Positions 34,965-47,440 of a stretch of DNA of 64,000 nt are shown piece after piece. The notes beneath the pieces are model-generated. The model saw nothing but the letters and a program-made list of their open reading frames with translations. It was not told where the DNA came from and made no database searches. The DNA comes from Cotesia glomerata (lineage: Eukaryota > Arthropoda > Insecta > Hymenoptera > Braconidae), in contig NC_058165.1 in NCBI RefSeq assembly GCF_020080835.1, forward strand, positions 19,651,026 through 19,715,025, given 5' to 3'. The position numbers and the translations under genes were made by a program. Each line of letters begins with the position of its first letter. Positions within the stretch are counted from its first letter, which is position 1.

Positions 34965-36530
34965 ATATAATTATATATAATTGTATATAATCATATATGA
35001 TTATATATGGAATCACATATATAATTATATACAATTATATATGATCGTACATAATTATATATAATCATACATGATTATATATGGAATTGTATATGAGGTT
35101 ATATATAATCATATATAATTATATATGACTATATATGGAACAATATACAACCATGCAGGATTATATATAGTTCCATATACAACTATATATAAGTATATAG
35201 AATTATATATAATCATACATGATTATGTATGGAATTGTATATGAGGTTATATATAATTATATATGACTATATATGGAGAAATATACAACCACGCAGGATT
35301 ATATATAGTTCCATATACAATTATATATAAGTATATATAATTATATATAATCATACATAATTATATATGGAATTGTATATGAGGTTATATATAATCATAT
35401 ATAATTATATATGACTATATATGGAGCAATATACAACCACGCAGGATTATATATAGTTCCATATACAACTATATATAAGTATGTAGAATTATATATAATC
35501 ATACATGATTATATATGGAATTGTATATGAGGTTATATATAATCATATATAATTATATATGACTATATATGGAACAATATACAACTATGCAGGATTATAT
35601 ATAGTTCCATATACAATTATATATAAGTATATATAATTATATATAATCATACATAATTATATATGGAATTGTATATGAGGTTATATATAATCATATATAA
35701 TTATATATGACTATATATGGAGCAATATACAACCACGCAGGATTATATATAGTTCCATATACAATCATATATAAGTATATAGAATTATATATAATCATAC
35801 ATGATTATATATGGAATTGTATGTGAGGTTATATATAATCATATATAATTATATATGACTATATATGGAGCAATATATAACCACGCAGGATTATATATAG
35901 TTCCATATACAATCATATATAAGTATATAGAATTATATATAATCATACATGATTATATATGGAATTGTATGTGAGGTTATATATAATCATATATAATTAT
36001 ATATGACTATATATGGAGCAATATACAACCACGCAGGATTATATATAGTTCTATATACAACTATATATAAGTATATAGAATTATATATAATCATACATGA
36101 TTATATATGGAATTGTATATGAGGTTATATATAATCATATATAATTATATATGACTATATATGGAGCAATATACAACCACGCAGGATTATATATAGTTCC
36201 ATATACAATTATATATAAGTATGTAGAATTATATATAATCATACATGATTATACATGGAATTGTATATGAGGTTATATATAATTATATATGACTATATAT
36301 GGAGCAATATACAACCACGCAGGATTATATATAGTTCCATATACAATTATATATAAGTATGTAGAATTATATATAATCATACATGATTATACATGGAATT
36401 GTATATGAGGTTATATATAATCATATATAATTATATATGACTATATATGGAGCAATATACAGCCATGAAAGATTGTATATAGTCCCATATATAATTATAT
36501 ATAATTATATATGCTTATATATAATTAACA
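34965..36530. repeat. 148-bp AT-rich satellite array
   Basis: The marker ACGCAGGATTATATATAG, with variants, appears at 35153, 35291, 35439, 35587, 35735, 35883, 36031, 36179 and 36317, and a diverged one at 36465. Spacing is 148 bp, with two 138-bp steps. About ten monomers are present, very similar to each other, implying recent homogenisation. The unit mixes TATATAATCATA and ATATATGGAATTGT blocks. Confidence 0.92.
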
Positions 36531-36901
36531 GACATAAAAATTGTTTCTTTGAAAAAAAATTTTTTTTTTGGTAATCACAAAAAGTGTAAAATGATGTTTA
36601 TAATTACGTTTAAATAATTCTGAAATACAAAATTTGTCACATTTCCTATGTGATGTTTTGGTCTGCTCTGCTACTACCTAATAGTAAAATCATTATTTAT
36701 TTTATTATTGAAATAAGTGTTATATTATAATGAAATTCGGTAAAATAAATAAATTATGAATAATGACTATCCGAATATATATTAAAATCAATTTTTATAT
36801 TCCATTTATGATAAACTCATATGATACATTATGTAGATCATAGAATCATTATTATCTAAGACAGCAGCACAGCAGACAGACGACACTTCAAGACGCACGG
36901 A

Positions 36902-36960
36902 GATCACCAAAATTAAGCAGCACTGAGCAGGGTTAATAGTTGGATGGGTGACCGCTGGTG
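36902..36960 (+). other. 5S rRNA-like segment (internal promoter region)
   Basis: GATCACCAAAATTAAGCAGC followed by GAGCAGGGTTAATAGTTGGA and TGGGTGACCGCTGGTG matches, in order, the A box, intermediate element and C box of arthropod 5S rRNA. The first 40 or so nucleotides and the 3' end of 5S are not recognisable, so it is a fragment or a 5S-derived SINE head inside element R, not a complete gene. Confidence 0.8.
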
Positions 36961-37208
36961 TTATAGCTATAAAATTATATCTAGATATTTTTTTTGCATT
37001 TTAATTGGTTACACAGAATTGCGTAGGACCATATTAAATATTCTATCCATAAAATTAACCCAATAATTAATTAGATGTAATAAATATATAATTAAATATT
37101 GTTATATATAATTATATATAATTAGATATGATTATATTTGGCCATTTTTCATATATAATCATTTATAACCAATTTATATATAATTATATATAAATATTTT
37201 TTCTCGGG

Positions 37209-39100
37209 TTCTTTGGAATTAATTCAATTAAAAGAATTTCTTAATTTTCTGGCACGACAAAATTTCATCCGAAACCCTGAAGCTCCTGCAATAAATAAAT
37301 ATAATTAAAAAAAAAAAACGTAAAATATATAATCAATAAATAACGAAAAAAGCAAAAGTTAGAGTTTGGCTGCAATATAAAATTGATTGCTAGCAGCGTG
37401 TGCTCAGGAATAAGATTTTATTTAACGTAACCTCGGCGAATCGATAATTAGCGTGTCAATTAGCGGTAATACGGCATATAATTACTTGTATCATGAGCGT
37501 ACGTGCAGAAACCACAAATAAAACCACCCGGAATTTTTTCCCCAGCGTGATGTAAGTTTGAGTCGCCCAAATAATAAATTTTTTTGGCTTTTTTAAAATT
37601 GTCTGTAGATGACGCCCATGGATTTCCGAACCTGTCTCACCACTCGTCGTGTGTACGCCCGTCGATTAATTGAATCCTCTCCGCTTCTCTTGTTTTTTTC
37701 CTTCTTCATTTCTTCCCTTCTACAACTAAATTTTTTCATTTTATTTCTAAAGATCGACTGCAAATTTTTTTTTTATAAAATTCAAATAATTATACTTGAA
37801 AAAATTTAATTAATATTTCTTTTTTTAAATTAATCAATAGATATTTTTTTTTAATTAACAATTAATAAATGTAATCAATGTAATTTGAAAAAAATTAAAA
37901 ACCAAAAATTTGAACAATGTTATTTTTAAAAAATTAATTAATTAATTTTTGATGAAATAAATTATTAAAAAAATTAATTAACTAATTTTCAGTAAAATTA
38001 ATTATTTAAAAAAATAATCAATAGATTTTTTTTTAAATGAAGAATTAAAAAATTTAATGAATTTAAAAAAAAATTAAAAACAAAAATTTTTAGTAATGTA
38101 TATTTTAAAAAATTAACGAATAAATTTTTGAAATAATTAATAATTAAAAAAGGCCATTCGGCAGCCGAAACGGAAGTAGATTTCATAATGAATAATAAAA
38201 ATACTACTAGGGTTGCATACGAAAAAAAAAAAATAAATTTCTGTCTGATTAAACAACAATGACGTCAAAACGAATGCAAAAGTAAAATTTCATTAAATCT
38301 GTCTGAGAAAGTAGGTGATTTTTGGCCTAGACTGATAATGAGGTGCACAAATTGAAGCTTATTTAATAAGCTTTCAGATAACATTTATAGAATTTTGATA
38401 AGATATCGCGTTCAATTGTAATTGCACGAAAATACTGTAAAAGTGAAAATTTTTGCGATTTTTGAAAATTGTTGAATTGCTATTATTCCTAAACTAATCG
38501 ACAGATTTGGTTCATCTTAGAACTTAACCTCGGAAATCGTTCTAAGAATAAGTATGTTACGTTTTATTGAGATCCGTATAGAATTACGAGAGTTAGAGAA
38601 GAGATAATGCCGATTACATCGTATATATATATATATGTGAATCTAGAAGACAGAATAAATTTTAAATTATGAGGAAATAAATAAAATAAGAAAAATTATA
38701 AATTTTATGATTATGAATCTAGCAGACATGTTGATTTTTTTTGACAAATTATTTACAAGTTAAAAAATACTTAAAAAAAATTACACGAATAATTCTTCAA
38801 ATTTTCTACAAGTGAAATTTTTTTTAATTTTTTTGTAATAATTTTTTAGTAAAAAAAAATTGTAAAAATTTTCAGATGTCGGCTAACTTAATTTTCATTT
38901 ATTTTTTTGAATTAGACAAAAAAATAAATAACTGAAATGAATAAATTATTAGAAAATAAACTTACAGTTTTTTTAATTTCCTACATGTGCATTTTTCCTT
39001 TAATTTATTATTTTCAATTGCTCATGTATTTTTTTTAATCACAAAATATATATATATTTAAATTATTAGTAAAACTCACATATTTGACAGCTGATCTGAG
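37209..39100. other. AT-rich sequence with eroded repeats, no gene supported
   Basis: The stretches 37380-37570 and 37600-37690 are more balanced and unique. 37800-38140 is poly-A/T rich low complexity. 38148-38187 contains TTCGGCAGCCGAA and matches 9905-9945 in reverse. 38300-38640 seems related, reversed, to 9130-9420. 38878-38899 resembles one end of the MULE-like MITE. Confidence 0.4.
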
Positions 39101-39103
39101 TAA

Positions 39104-39337
39104 CACAAAGAAAAAGTTACAATCAACACTTTATTTGTGTTATGGATAACATTTAAGTGTGTAGAAATCCGAGAATCAGCCAATGAAAGTTTTAACATAT
39201 TTTTGTGTTACTTTTAACACAGAATTATGTTGATTTCATCAATACAAACAGTATGTGTAGAATTAACATAAATTTTGTGTAAAAAAATCATCTACACAAA
39301 ATTTTATGTTAAATTTTACGAAAATTTTTTTACTGTG
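39104..39337. mobile_element. MITE family W (short)
   Basis: Ends CACAAAGAAAAAG and TTTTTTTACTGTG resemble the other CAC-type families. Inside, TAACAC/GTGTTA words recur on both strands. The right flank is TA; the left flank is AA, so the duplication is unclear. 234 bp, single copy here. Confidence 0.6.
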
Positions 39338-39537
39338 TATATTTGATTCAATATAAATTCAAATATATTAGTACCGTATATTACTTAGTATATGTTATAA
39401 AATATTCTATTATTATATAAAAATTACTTATATAGAAAACTATATAATAGATAAATATATTTTTCGTAAAATATATGTTGAGATAGATTATTACTGTATA
39501 CTTTCATTTATAAAATTTCAATTATATGGCAATATAA

Positions 39538-39690
39538 GCTCGAAGAGCTCAAAAGCATAGGAAAGCAATTTCTTTGAGCTCGAAGAGCTCAAAAACGTCA
39601 TTGGTGCAATTTTAAGCGCCTAAGTATAGAATCAGCGGGAAGTTGCAGGGATGGCCTTCAGGGTCAACCGTTTTTCTAATTTTTTTTATA
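39538..39690 (+). repeat. Foldback family J, end fragment
   Basis: Contains GAGCTCGAAGAGCTC palindromes and the conserved end GTTGCAGGGATGGCC ... AACCGTTTTTCTAATTT. It matches the ends of 47681-48922 and 54115-54296. Confidence 0.85.
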
Positions 39691-39714
39691 TGATGAAGGA
39701 TATATAGCTCTTTC

Positions 39715-39854
39715 ATGCGGGTGTATCTTTAAAAACGTCAATATTTGAGAAAGTACAGTGCAATTTAACAATATTCATTATTTACTAGACCAAAATTTTA
39801 TTTATTTATTGTCGACAATTTACGGCAGTCACGTAGTGACTGCAAAGTTTCTAG
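39715..39854 (+). mobile_element. Helitron 3' end fragment
   Basis: It carries the shared 3' region (GAAAGTACAGTGCAATTTAAC) and the terminal hairpin (39825-39843), and ends CTAG at 39851-39854 before T. The 5' part is missing; the preceding bases belong to the family J fragment. Confidence 0.85.
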
Positions 39855-40354
39855 TTAATTTCATTTTAAAGGAAAACTATAAACCTCAATCCAAAATCCT
39901 ACGACCCAAATAAAATATTAAACCCTTGTCTAATCGTCAAATTTACGAGCCTCACTTCCGAACCGAAGGGGTGTGTCCCACATTGCTAACACCAAAGCGA
40001 AGCTAACCTAAACACTAAACCATCCATTATTCACCCAGAAAAGTCAGTAAATATTTGAGATAAGTTATAATCCCATTAGATCGAGCCAACCGGTCAACCC
40101 TTTGCTTCCCGTAGAATTTTCCTTCACGCCCAAATTTATAAAAATAAAAATAAAATATTTTACAGTAGCTCAAAGTATTAACGATCTTCAAACTACATTG
40201 TCAGTTGGTTGTCAAATTTTAGCAGAGAATTTTGTAATTGTGTTGAATATCACAACCCTTTACCTCTCCGACTCCGCCCACGCTTCTGAAAAATATATGA
40301 CCCGGAAAATAATTCAAAATGACAAAACAACCAACAAAGAAGGTAATAGCAATA
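39855..40354. other. Unique sequence, no gene supported
   Basis: Moderately balanced. A 91-codon plus-strand frame at 40102-40377 runs into the terminus of the next MITE and has no recognisable content. Confidence 0.3.
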
Positions 40355-42286
40355 CACAGAAAAAAGAGTTCATTTGAGCCAGAAAATATTTTTCTTCCTA
40401 ATTATTTTCTTGAGCGAGGAAGAAAATTTTTTTTTGACAAGAAATTTTACTTATTCTAAAAATTAATACTCTTGCTTTGAAAAATACGTATCTTGATCCA
40501 AAAAAATTCATTTAAGCCAAGAAAATCTTGTTGTTTTGAGAAAATTCAGCCTCGAAGCTCCAAAAAATTTAGTTCTTGATAGAAGTTAATTTTCTTGTCT
40601 TGAGAAAATTTCTCTCTTGCTCCAAAAAATTAAATATAAAGATAGAAGTTAATTTTAATTAATATTTTTATTGATTAACTTGTCAATTGGGAAGATCAAA
40701 TAATATTTCATTATTTTTTTTCATTCAATATGTATAATTTCACGGTAAAATAATATAAAATGGGTATCAAATATTCTCGAGAAAAATTTTCTCAAGGTGA
40801 GAAAATTTTTTTCTCAGCTGAAGTAGGTGGCGCTGCTTCCCTAAAGTATCTAAAAATCTTGATCAAATACATTGTAAAAAAAGCGGTGTTAAAATGGACT
40901 CATTTTAACACCGCTATGTAACACCTGTGTATTAACACCGGTGTAGCGGTGTTCTTTTGCGGTGTTAAACCGGTGTAATATCAGTGTAACCGGTGTAATA
41001 CTGGTGTAACAGTAGAATAAATTTACACCGTATCGGAATATGAATATTACATGATCCATAAAACACAATTAATAATCAATATTTATCAAAATGAGACAAG
41101 TAACATTTATTTAAGAATTTTCAACTTATAAAATTACGCAGAAATCGATTTAATGAATGTTATACAACAAGTTAAATAGTACCTACAATATTAAATGTTT
41201 AGGAACAATATAATAATTATTTTTATCGTAACCATGATATATCTCATGATATAATGGATGTTTTAAACATGACAAATCTACGGATGTGCAAAAATAAATT
41301 ATCTATATGAAAATCATTTAAAAAACGTTCAAAATTGTTGTAAAATTGTTCTAAAAATGTTTCAAATTTTTTGTAAAAACACTCTAAAACTGTCCAAAAA
41401 ATGTTCCAAAATTGTCTCAAAAATATCCGAAAAATGTCTCAAATGTATTCAAAATTTGTTCTCAAATAGTTAAAAAAATGTTTTAAGATTATTCAAAAAA
41501 GGTTCCACAAGATTTAAGGACAAAATTTCAACCAAATTGCTTCAAATAAATTGCATTGATTCTAAAATTATCTTAGAGGTATTCCGAAAATCTTAAAAAA
41601 ATACTTAAAAGTTATGAAATAATAACTAAAATTCACTATTTTAGAGTTTCCGATTATCTATATGATGTCCTAAAATTGTCCTTTAATAATGGTGTTAAAG
41701 TAACACGGATCGAAAATTTACACCGAGATAATTTTACACCATTATTTCACACCACACGGCCATGTAAAGTGCTCTGGGTCCATTTTTACATCGAAATTTT
41801 TTACAGTGTATTTATTTTAATCAAAAACTTTTATCTTTTTTATATTTTATTATTTTAAACTTTCTAAATTAAATATTAACTTTTTTTTAATTATTTATCT
41901 TTAATTATTAAACATAAAAAGTTTAATTATAAAAATTGTGTTACTTAGAATATTATCAACACCGGAAAATTTATAACACCGATTTAACACCGAAAAAAAA
42001 TATTTATACCGCGACCGGTGTTACTGCTACACCGATTTCGGTGTTGAATTTAACACCGGAATTTTTAACACCGTACACCGCATGAACTCACACCGGTTTT
42101 TTTTTACAGTGTATAAATATTTATTGTATCAAGTATTTATGATAGAATTAAGAAAAAATGATCTACCAAGAATAGAATTTAAAGAAAAATTTTTGGCCAA
42201 CACAACTTCGGTCTTCCTTCAGGCACCCGACAAATTTTCTTGAGCCAAGAATTTTGTTCTCCAGTCAAGAAATTTTTCTTTCTGTG
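40355..42286. mobile_element. MITE family L, interrupted by A5
   Basis: Ends CACAGAAAAAAGAG and TTTCTTTCTGTG are flanked by TA (40353-40354, 42287-42288). Words like CTTGAGCCAAGAAA recur on its arms. The family A element A5 is nested in it with its own TA flanks. No protein encoded. Confidence 0.75.
40870..42121 (+). mobile_element. MITE family A, full-length copy (A5), nested
   Basis: 1252 bp, same orientation and layout as A2, with ends CATTGTAAAAAAAGCGG and TTTTTTTTTACAGTG and TA on both flanks. It is highly similar to A2, indicating recent spread. Confidence 0.9.
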
Positions 42287-42289
42287 TAA

Positions 42290-42835
42290 AAATTTTTTAA
42301 AATTTTGGAGTCCAAATTTATTGTTAATTTTCTTTTAGTTTGTTCCTCCGACGATTACCGATAGGCGAAGCTACATGTATATTTATAAAGAGAATTCTCG
42401 AGTGAATTGGCGCTTGACACACTCGAGAATTGGTTAATTTAAAATTGAAATTACGACACGATCCAAACGCATGCCAGCTCTTTTAGGCCTGCTTTTATAC
42501 GCATATTTCGCTCGTTTCAATTCCATTTGACTGTTAGCCTTTTTTTTGTTCGCATGTATGTTATATGTGTTAGTGTGCAAGCGTGTAAGGCTATGGAAGC
42601 ATTTATATTGGTTGCATATAAGCGAGTGGCTATTGTTCTTTTCAGAGCACTGGGAAACAAATGATACTCACCCATAAATATAAATTCCAAAAAATGTAAA
42701 ATAAAATTTTGTTTTTTTCAGTTCGTTAAAACTAATATATGGCACCATTTATTTAAATATATTGCTAGGATAGTTACGGCTAAGTTTTTTGGAGTTAGTC
42801 ATTTATTTTTTTTTTTTCTTTCAAAAAAAAACAAT
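42290..42835. other. Unique sequence, no gene supported
   Basis: Contains an imperfect hairpin around GAGAATTCTCGAGTG and CACTCGAGAATTGG near 42390-42435. No coding frame, RNA gene or known repeat was seen. Confidence 0.3.
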
Positions 42836-42837
42836 AA

Positions 42838-44380
42838 CTAGTAATATGCAGTCACTACGTGACTGCAGAAATTTACGAATTATAAGTAAGAAAACTTAAA
42901 TGATTTTTAATCACACTAATAGTTTGGGGACTTTTTAAATAAATTTTAAAAATAATAGTGCTATCACAGGATCAATTACAAATAATTTAACGGACAAATG
43001 TGACTAGACAAATTTATAGAACCAAAAAACTATTAAAAACTCCTCCAAAAACTTTAAATAAAAAATTTTCTAAAAAATATATAAAACCTAGGCACTAATT
43101 TTTATCTCTTTCTTTCTGATGATACCAAATTAAACTAATATATTTTGAAGATATAAGCTCATCCCGATGTCACACTCATCAAAAGCTTTCATTTAAGTAC
43201 CCACATGCATTTTTGATATATTTTTCATATATACATATATATGATATATATTTTAAAGATATAAGCTCATCCCAATGTTCTACTCATCAAGAGCTTTCAT
43301 TTGAGTACACACATGCATTTTTTATATATTTTTCATATATACATATATATAATATATATAAATATATGAAAAATTGATGTGGGTACTCAAATGAAAGGTC
43401 TTGATGAGTGTAATGTCGGGATGAGCTTAGATCTTTAAAAATATCAATTTATATCTGAAAAAATTTTTAAATTCAAAATTTTGAATTTTTTACGATTAAA
43501 AAAAATCAAAATTCTTTTTAATAAATTTAAAATTTTCTTCAAAAATTTTAATAAATTTTTTTTGTGATTATTTTTAAGAAAAATGATTTAAATATTAAAT
43601 TTAAATTATTATTTTTTAATATTAATACTCAAAGATAAATGATGAAATGTATTTTGATATATATTTCATATATACATATATATAATATATATTTTAAAAA
43701 TATAAACTCATCTTGATGTTACACTCATCAAGAGCTTTCATTTGAGTACCCACATGCATTTTGGATATATTTTTCATGTATACATATATATAATATATAT
43801 AAATATATGAAAAATTGATGTTGGTACTCAAATGAAAGGTCTCGATGAGTGTAATGTCGGGATGAGCTTAGATCTTTAAAAATATCAATTTATATCTGAA
43901 AAAATTTTTAAATTCAAAATTTTGAATTTTTTACGATTAAAAAAAATCAAAATTCTTTTTAATAAATTTAAAATTTTCTTCAAAAATTTTAATAAATTTT
44001 TTTTTTGATTATTCTTGAGAAAAATGATTTAAATATTAAATTTAAATTATTATTTTTTAATATTAATACTTAATGATAAATGATGAAATGCATTTTGATA
44101 TACATTTCATACATAAATAAATATAATATATATTTTGAAAATATAAACTCATCCTAATGTTACACTCATCAAGAGCTTTCATTTGAGTACCCACATGCAT
44201 TTTGGATATATTTTTCATATATACATATATATAATATATATAAATATATGAAATATTGATGTGGGTACTCAAATGAAAGGTCTTGATGCGTGTAATGTCG
44301 GGATGAGCTTATATCATTAAAAATGTCAATAGTTCCCAAGATACAAGATTATTTCTTAATTATGTATCTCGAAATAGAAT
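42838..44380 (-). mobile_element. Helitron-type element with palindromic array, reversed
   Basis: On the minus strand the 3' end is hairpin GCAGTCACGTAGTGACTGC (42848-42866), then ATATTA and CTAG at 42838-42841, followed by T. The array contains the GTGGGTACTC inverted units and a higher-order repeat of about 441 bp (ATATCTGAAAAAATTTTTAA at 43451 and 43892). The 5' lead-in (TAATTAAGAAATAATC, reversed near 44350-44380) resembles those at 7806 and 32227. Confidence 0.75.
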
Positions 44381-44389
44381 ATTTTTGAA

Positions 44390-45409
44390 TTCAGCCTAAA
44401 TACTTATCATAATAAATTGACTATCGGTGAGAATGACATGAAACCTTGAAAAATTACAAATTCAAGTCATGACCTTTGCAATGACACTAAAAAAACCCGA
44501 TTTTATCCTATTACAATCCTGGAAACAATATTTTTCTTATTTTCTTAATAATATAGATAATATCTTTAAATAAACAAAAATTAAAAAAGTTAAATGTTTC
44601 ATTTTAAAATAAATTTATAAATTAACCTTTAAAAAATTAATAAAAAAAACCTCTGCGGTTTAGAATAATGTCTTAAGTTATTGATACAATTTAAACTTGC
44701 CCGAAAAAAATTCAATTTTCAATAGAGCGAGTTTACTCAATAATTGTTTGTGGTCAGACTCTTTGCTGTCTGCGGTTGCTCCGGAATTCGAAGTTAAAAG
44801 GGCCAAAAAAATGAAATAATAACCCTTAAATAAGTCCCGTATATCTAGTTAAAATTTCCCCACAGTTTATATGACTTTTTGATGAATCCGTGAGCATGTA
44901 AGGCGAGAATGTAATGCAATAGGCCTCCCAGGAGGGCGAGCGACCGCAGAATGGTGACTCTAACAGAAATCACCGTGACGGAGAGAAGAGAGAATGGAAA
45001 AATGTATATGATGCTGGACGCCCCTTGAAGGGCCTACCGCAACGACTGATCCAGGTCCAACGAGCAGTGACCAAGGACAGCCGGGAGATTTTCTATGGAC
45101 TACCGCTTTACATGCTAAATAAGTAAAAGCAGCACACCTATACACAACTTCGGTCAAAGTGACGTCCCGTGGGTGAAAACATGACGGCAGATCGGTAAAA
45201 AGACCCAGTCTGAGACAATACTGGTAAAGGTGAGCAGAGGTTGAGGTATCTGGGGAGCGGTTGTCATATTCTGGCCACTAGTCGTGTATTTATGGCCAAA
45301 AAACGTTAGGAGGTCCGTAAACATTGTGTTTTTCTTCATGAAAAAAATCACGCAAGTAAAAAAGTACATGCTTTAAATATTTGGTGTTAATGCTTCCAGA
45401 TTCCGGATT
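44390..45409. other. Unique sequence, partly GC-balanced, no gene supported
   Basis: 44730-45380 is less AT-rich and unique in the window. Minus-strand frames of 65 and 71 codons there show no known domain. Possibly regulatory or an unrecognised exon. Confidence 0.3.
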
Positions 45410-46850
45410 TGAAGCTTGTTTTTTCCTGTTTGAAGACTTCGGCGGATGCAGATACCCAGATTTCACTTTTCAAGGTCCAGATTTAACCAAACAAGGAATT
45501 AAAATCGTCTTAAACATTCCTTGATTTGAACTTTCGGAAAAATCGAAAGGTTTGGATGAATCATTTTTGGTTTTAGCGTCGGAAAAAATAGTTCTATAAA
45601 AGTTTCTTCAAAACCATTGAAGAAGCTTATACTAGGGCTTGATATGCAACTGAGAAAAAATAAATGGAACAGTTTCCTTCAAAAGTTTTGGAGAAAACAG
45701 CTATAATCAAAAATGCAAATCAAAAAACATATGTTTTGTATATTTTTCGAATTAGATCTTATTTAAAATTGTTTTTCGGATTTTAAAGACTTTGGGAGTG
45801 TAGATAGACTAAATTTAATTTTTCAGGATCCAAATTTGACCAAATAAGGGATAAAAGTCCTTACAAACGTTCCCAGTATTGAAATTTCTGAAAAATTTAA
45901 AAGTTTGATTGGATTTTTTTCAATTTTTAACATCGGAAAAAATAGTTCTATAAAAGTTTCTTCAAAATAATTGAAGAAGCTTATATTTGGGCTTAATATG
46001 CGACCGAAAAAAAATAAATGAAATAGTTTCTTTCACAAGTTTCAAAGAAAACTGCTATAACCAAAAATAGAATTCAAAATAATGCTTTTTTTGCTAATTT
46101 TTCGAATTAGATCTTATTTAAGATTGTTTTTCGGATTTTGAAGACTTTGGGGGTGTAGTTAGACTCAATTTGACTTCTCAGGATCTAAATTTGACCAAAT
46201 AAGGGATTAAAGCCTTTACAAACGTTAATTTAGTCAAAATTTTTGAAAATTCGAAAAGTTTGATTAGATTTTTTTCAATTTTTAGCATCGGAAAAAATAG
46301 TTTTATAAAAGTTTCTTCAAAACCATTGAAGGGGCTCATATTTGGGCTTAATATGCGACCGAAAAAAATTAAATGGAACAATTTCCTCCGAAAGATTTGG
46401 AGAAAACAGCTATAACCAAAAATGCAAATCAAAAAGTCACTTTTTTTTGTAAATTTTTCGTATTAAATCGTATTTATGATTGTTTTTCGGGTTTTGGAGA
46501 CTTTGAGGGTGTAGATAGACTCAATTTGACTTCTCAGGATCCAAATTTGACTAAATAAGGAATTAAAGCCCTTACAAACATTAATTTAATTGAAATATCT
46601 GAAAAGTTTATGTTTGATTGGGTTTTTTTTCAATTTTAGCATTGGAAAAAATAGTTTTATAAAAGTTTCTTTAAAATCATTGAAGGAGGTCATACTAGAG
46701 CACAATATGTGATCAGAAAAAAAATAAATAAAACAGTTTCCTCCAAAAGTTTCAAAGAAAACAGCTATAACCAAAAATGCAAACCGAAAAAAAAATTCTT
46801 TATAAACTTTTCGAGCAAGATCTTGTTATATAAATTATTTCCAGGTGAAA
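45410..46850. repeat. Four-copy tandem repeat, about 355-bp unit
   Basis: The phrase AAAAGTTTCTTCAAAA recurs with steps of 354, 355 and 354 bp (GTTTCTT at 45602, 45956, 46311, 46665). Each unit includes CATCGGAAAAAATAGTT and AAACAGCTATAA. Copies differ by scattered substitutions, so the array is older than the 148-bp satellite. Short open frames differ between copies and look non-coding. Confidence 0.9.
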
Positions 46851-47440
46851 AACCGTTCGTCAATTTGATTCGGTTATTGCTTTGAAAGAGCCGTAACGAC
46901 TTGCGGGACCGTCACGGTTTTTCGATCAGTATTGACTCGATTTCCGCGCACCTTTTGAAACGCTTACTTTCGGTGTATTGTAAACATCAATCCACCACGG
47001 CAATGAATGAGTTCACCCACACTTTTAAGAATGGATATCGGACTGCATAAAAAATCCAGAGTTTCAACAATAAAGCAGATGCACAGTTCAAAATTATCCA
47101 CGGCCGGATTTTGGACTTTTCTCGGATCCTCAATCAGCGTAAAAATAAATCCGGCATTTAGAGTACCGTTTTTTCGGTTGGTTTAAATTTTGAATTGTGC
47201 CAAAAATTGAACTCTTTATTTTTTTATTTTTTTTTGTTACATTAATGCCTGCGTAAATTTTTGTAAAAATATGCAGGATACATTTTTTATTCAAAAAAAC
47301 CACGTGCGTTTTTTGATGCATCATTTTTGACACTTTTGTTGTGTAAAAATATGCTGGAATTTTTTTTTCACCTTCTGTGTGGTTTTGAATAAAATTAGGG
47401 TAAAGGCTCCAAATTTTGACCGGTTTTGATAAAATAGACA
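46851..47440. other. Unique sequence, no gene supported
   Basis: The first 280 bases are balanced and unique. A 103-codon minus-strand frame (47130-47441) is Lys/Phe-rich and looks like AT-rich noise. Confidence 0.3.

Larger units (their letters stand above)
34946..37208. mobile_element. Large inverted-repeat element R with satellite and 5S-like cargo
   Basis: Ends CCCGAGAAAAAATGTTTC and AATATTTTTTCTCGGG are inverted repeats extending into TATATAATTATATATAA, with TT outside each end. The interior consists of a 148-bp satellite array and a 5S rRNA-like segment. A smaller relative with similar ends lies at 52354-53197. No transposase visible. Confidence 0.65.

Noticed and set aside
34965..36530. 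Regular array considered as CRISPR-like
   Set aside because: The whole 148-bp unit repeats without unique spacers, and the DNA is eukaryotic. It is a satellite.
36902..36960. Complete 5S rRNA gene
   Set aside because: Only the internal promoter core is recognisable; the first third and the terminal stem are missing.
40102..40377. 91-codon plus-strand frame
   Set aside because: It reads into the terminus of MITE family L, has no domain, and no exon boundaries were found.
862..41858. The same 60-residue open frame in four family A copies (862-1044, 3833-4015, 10532-10714, 41676-41858) as a conserved small gene
   Set aside because: It begins with TTG rather than ATG, the copies differ by amino-acid-changing substitutions at several positions, and it spans MITE sequence rich in the ACACCG word. 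The conservation follows from recent copying of the element.
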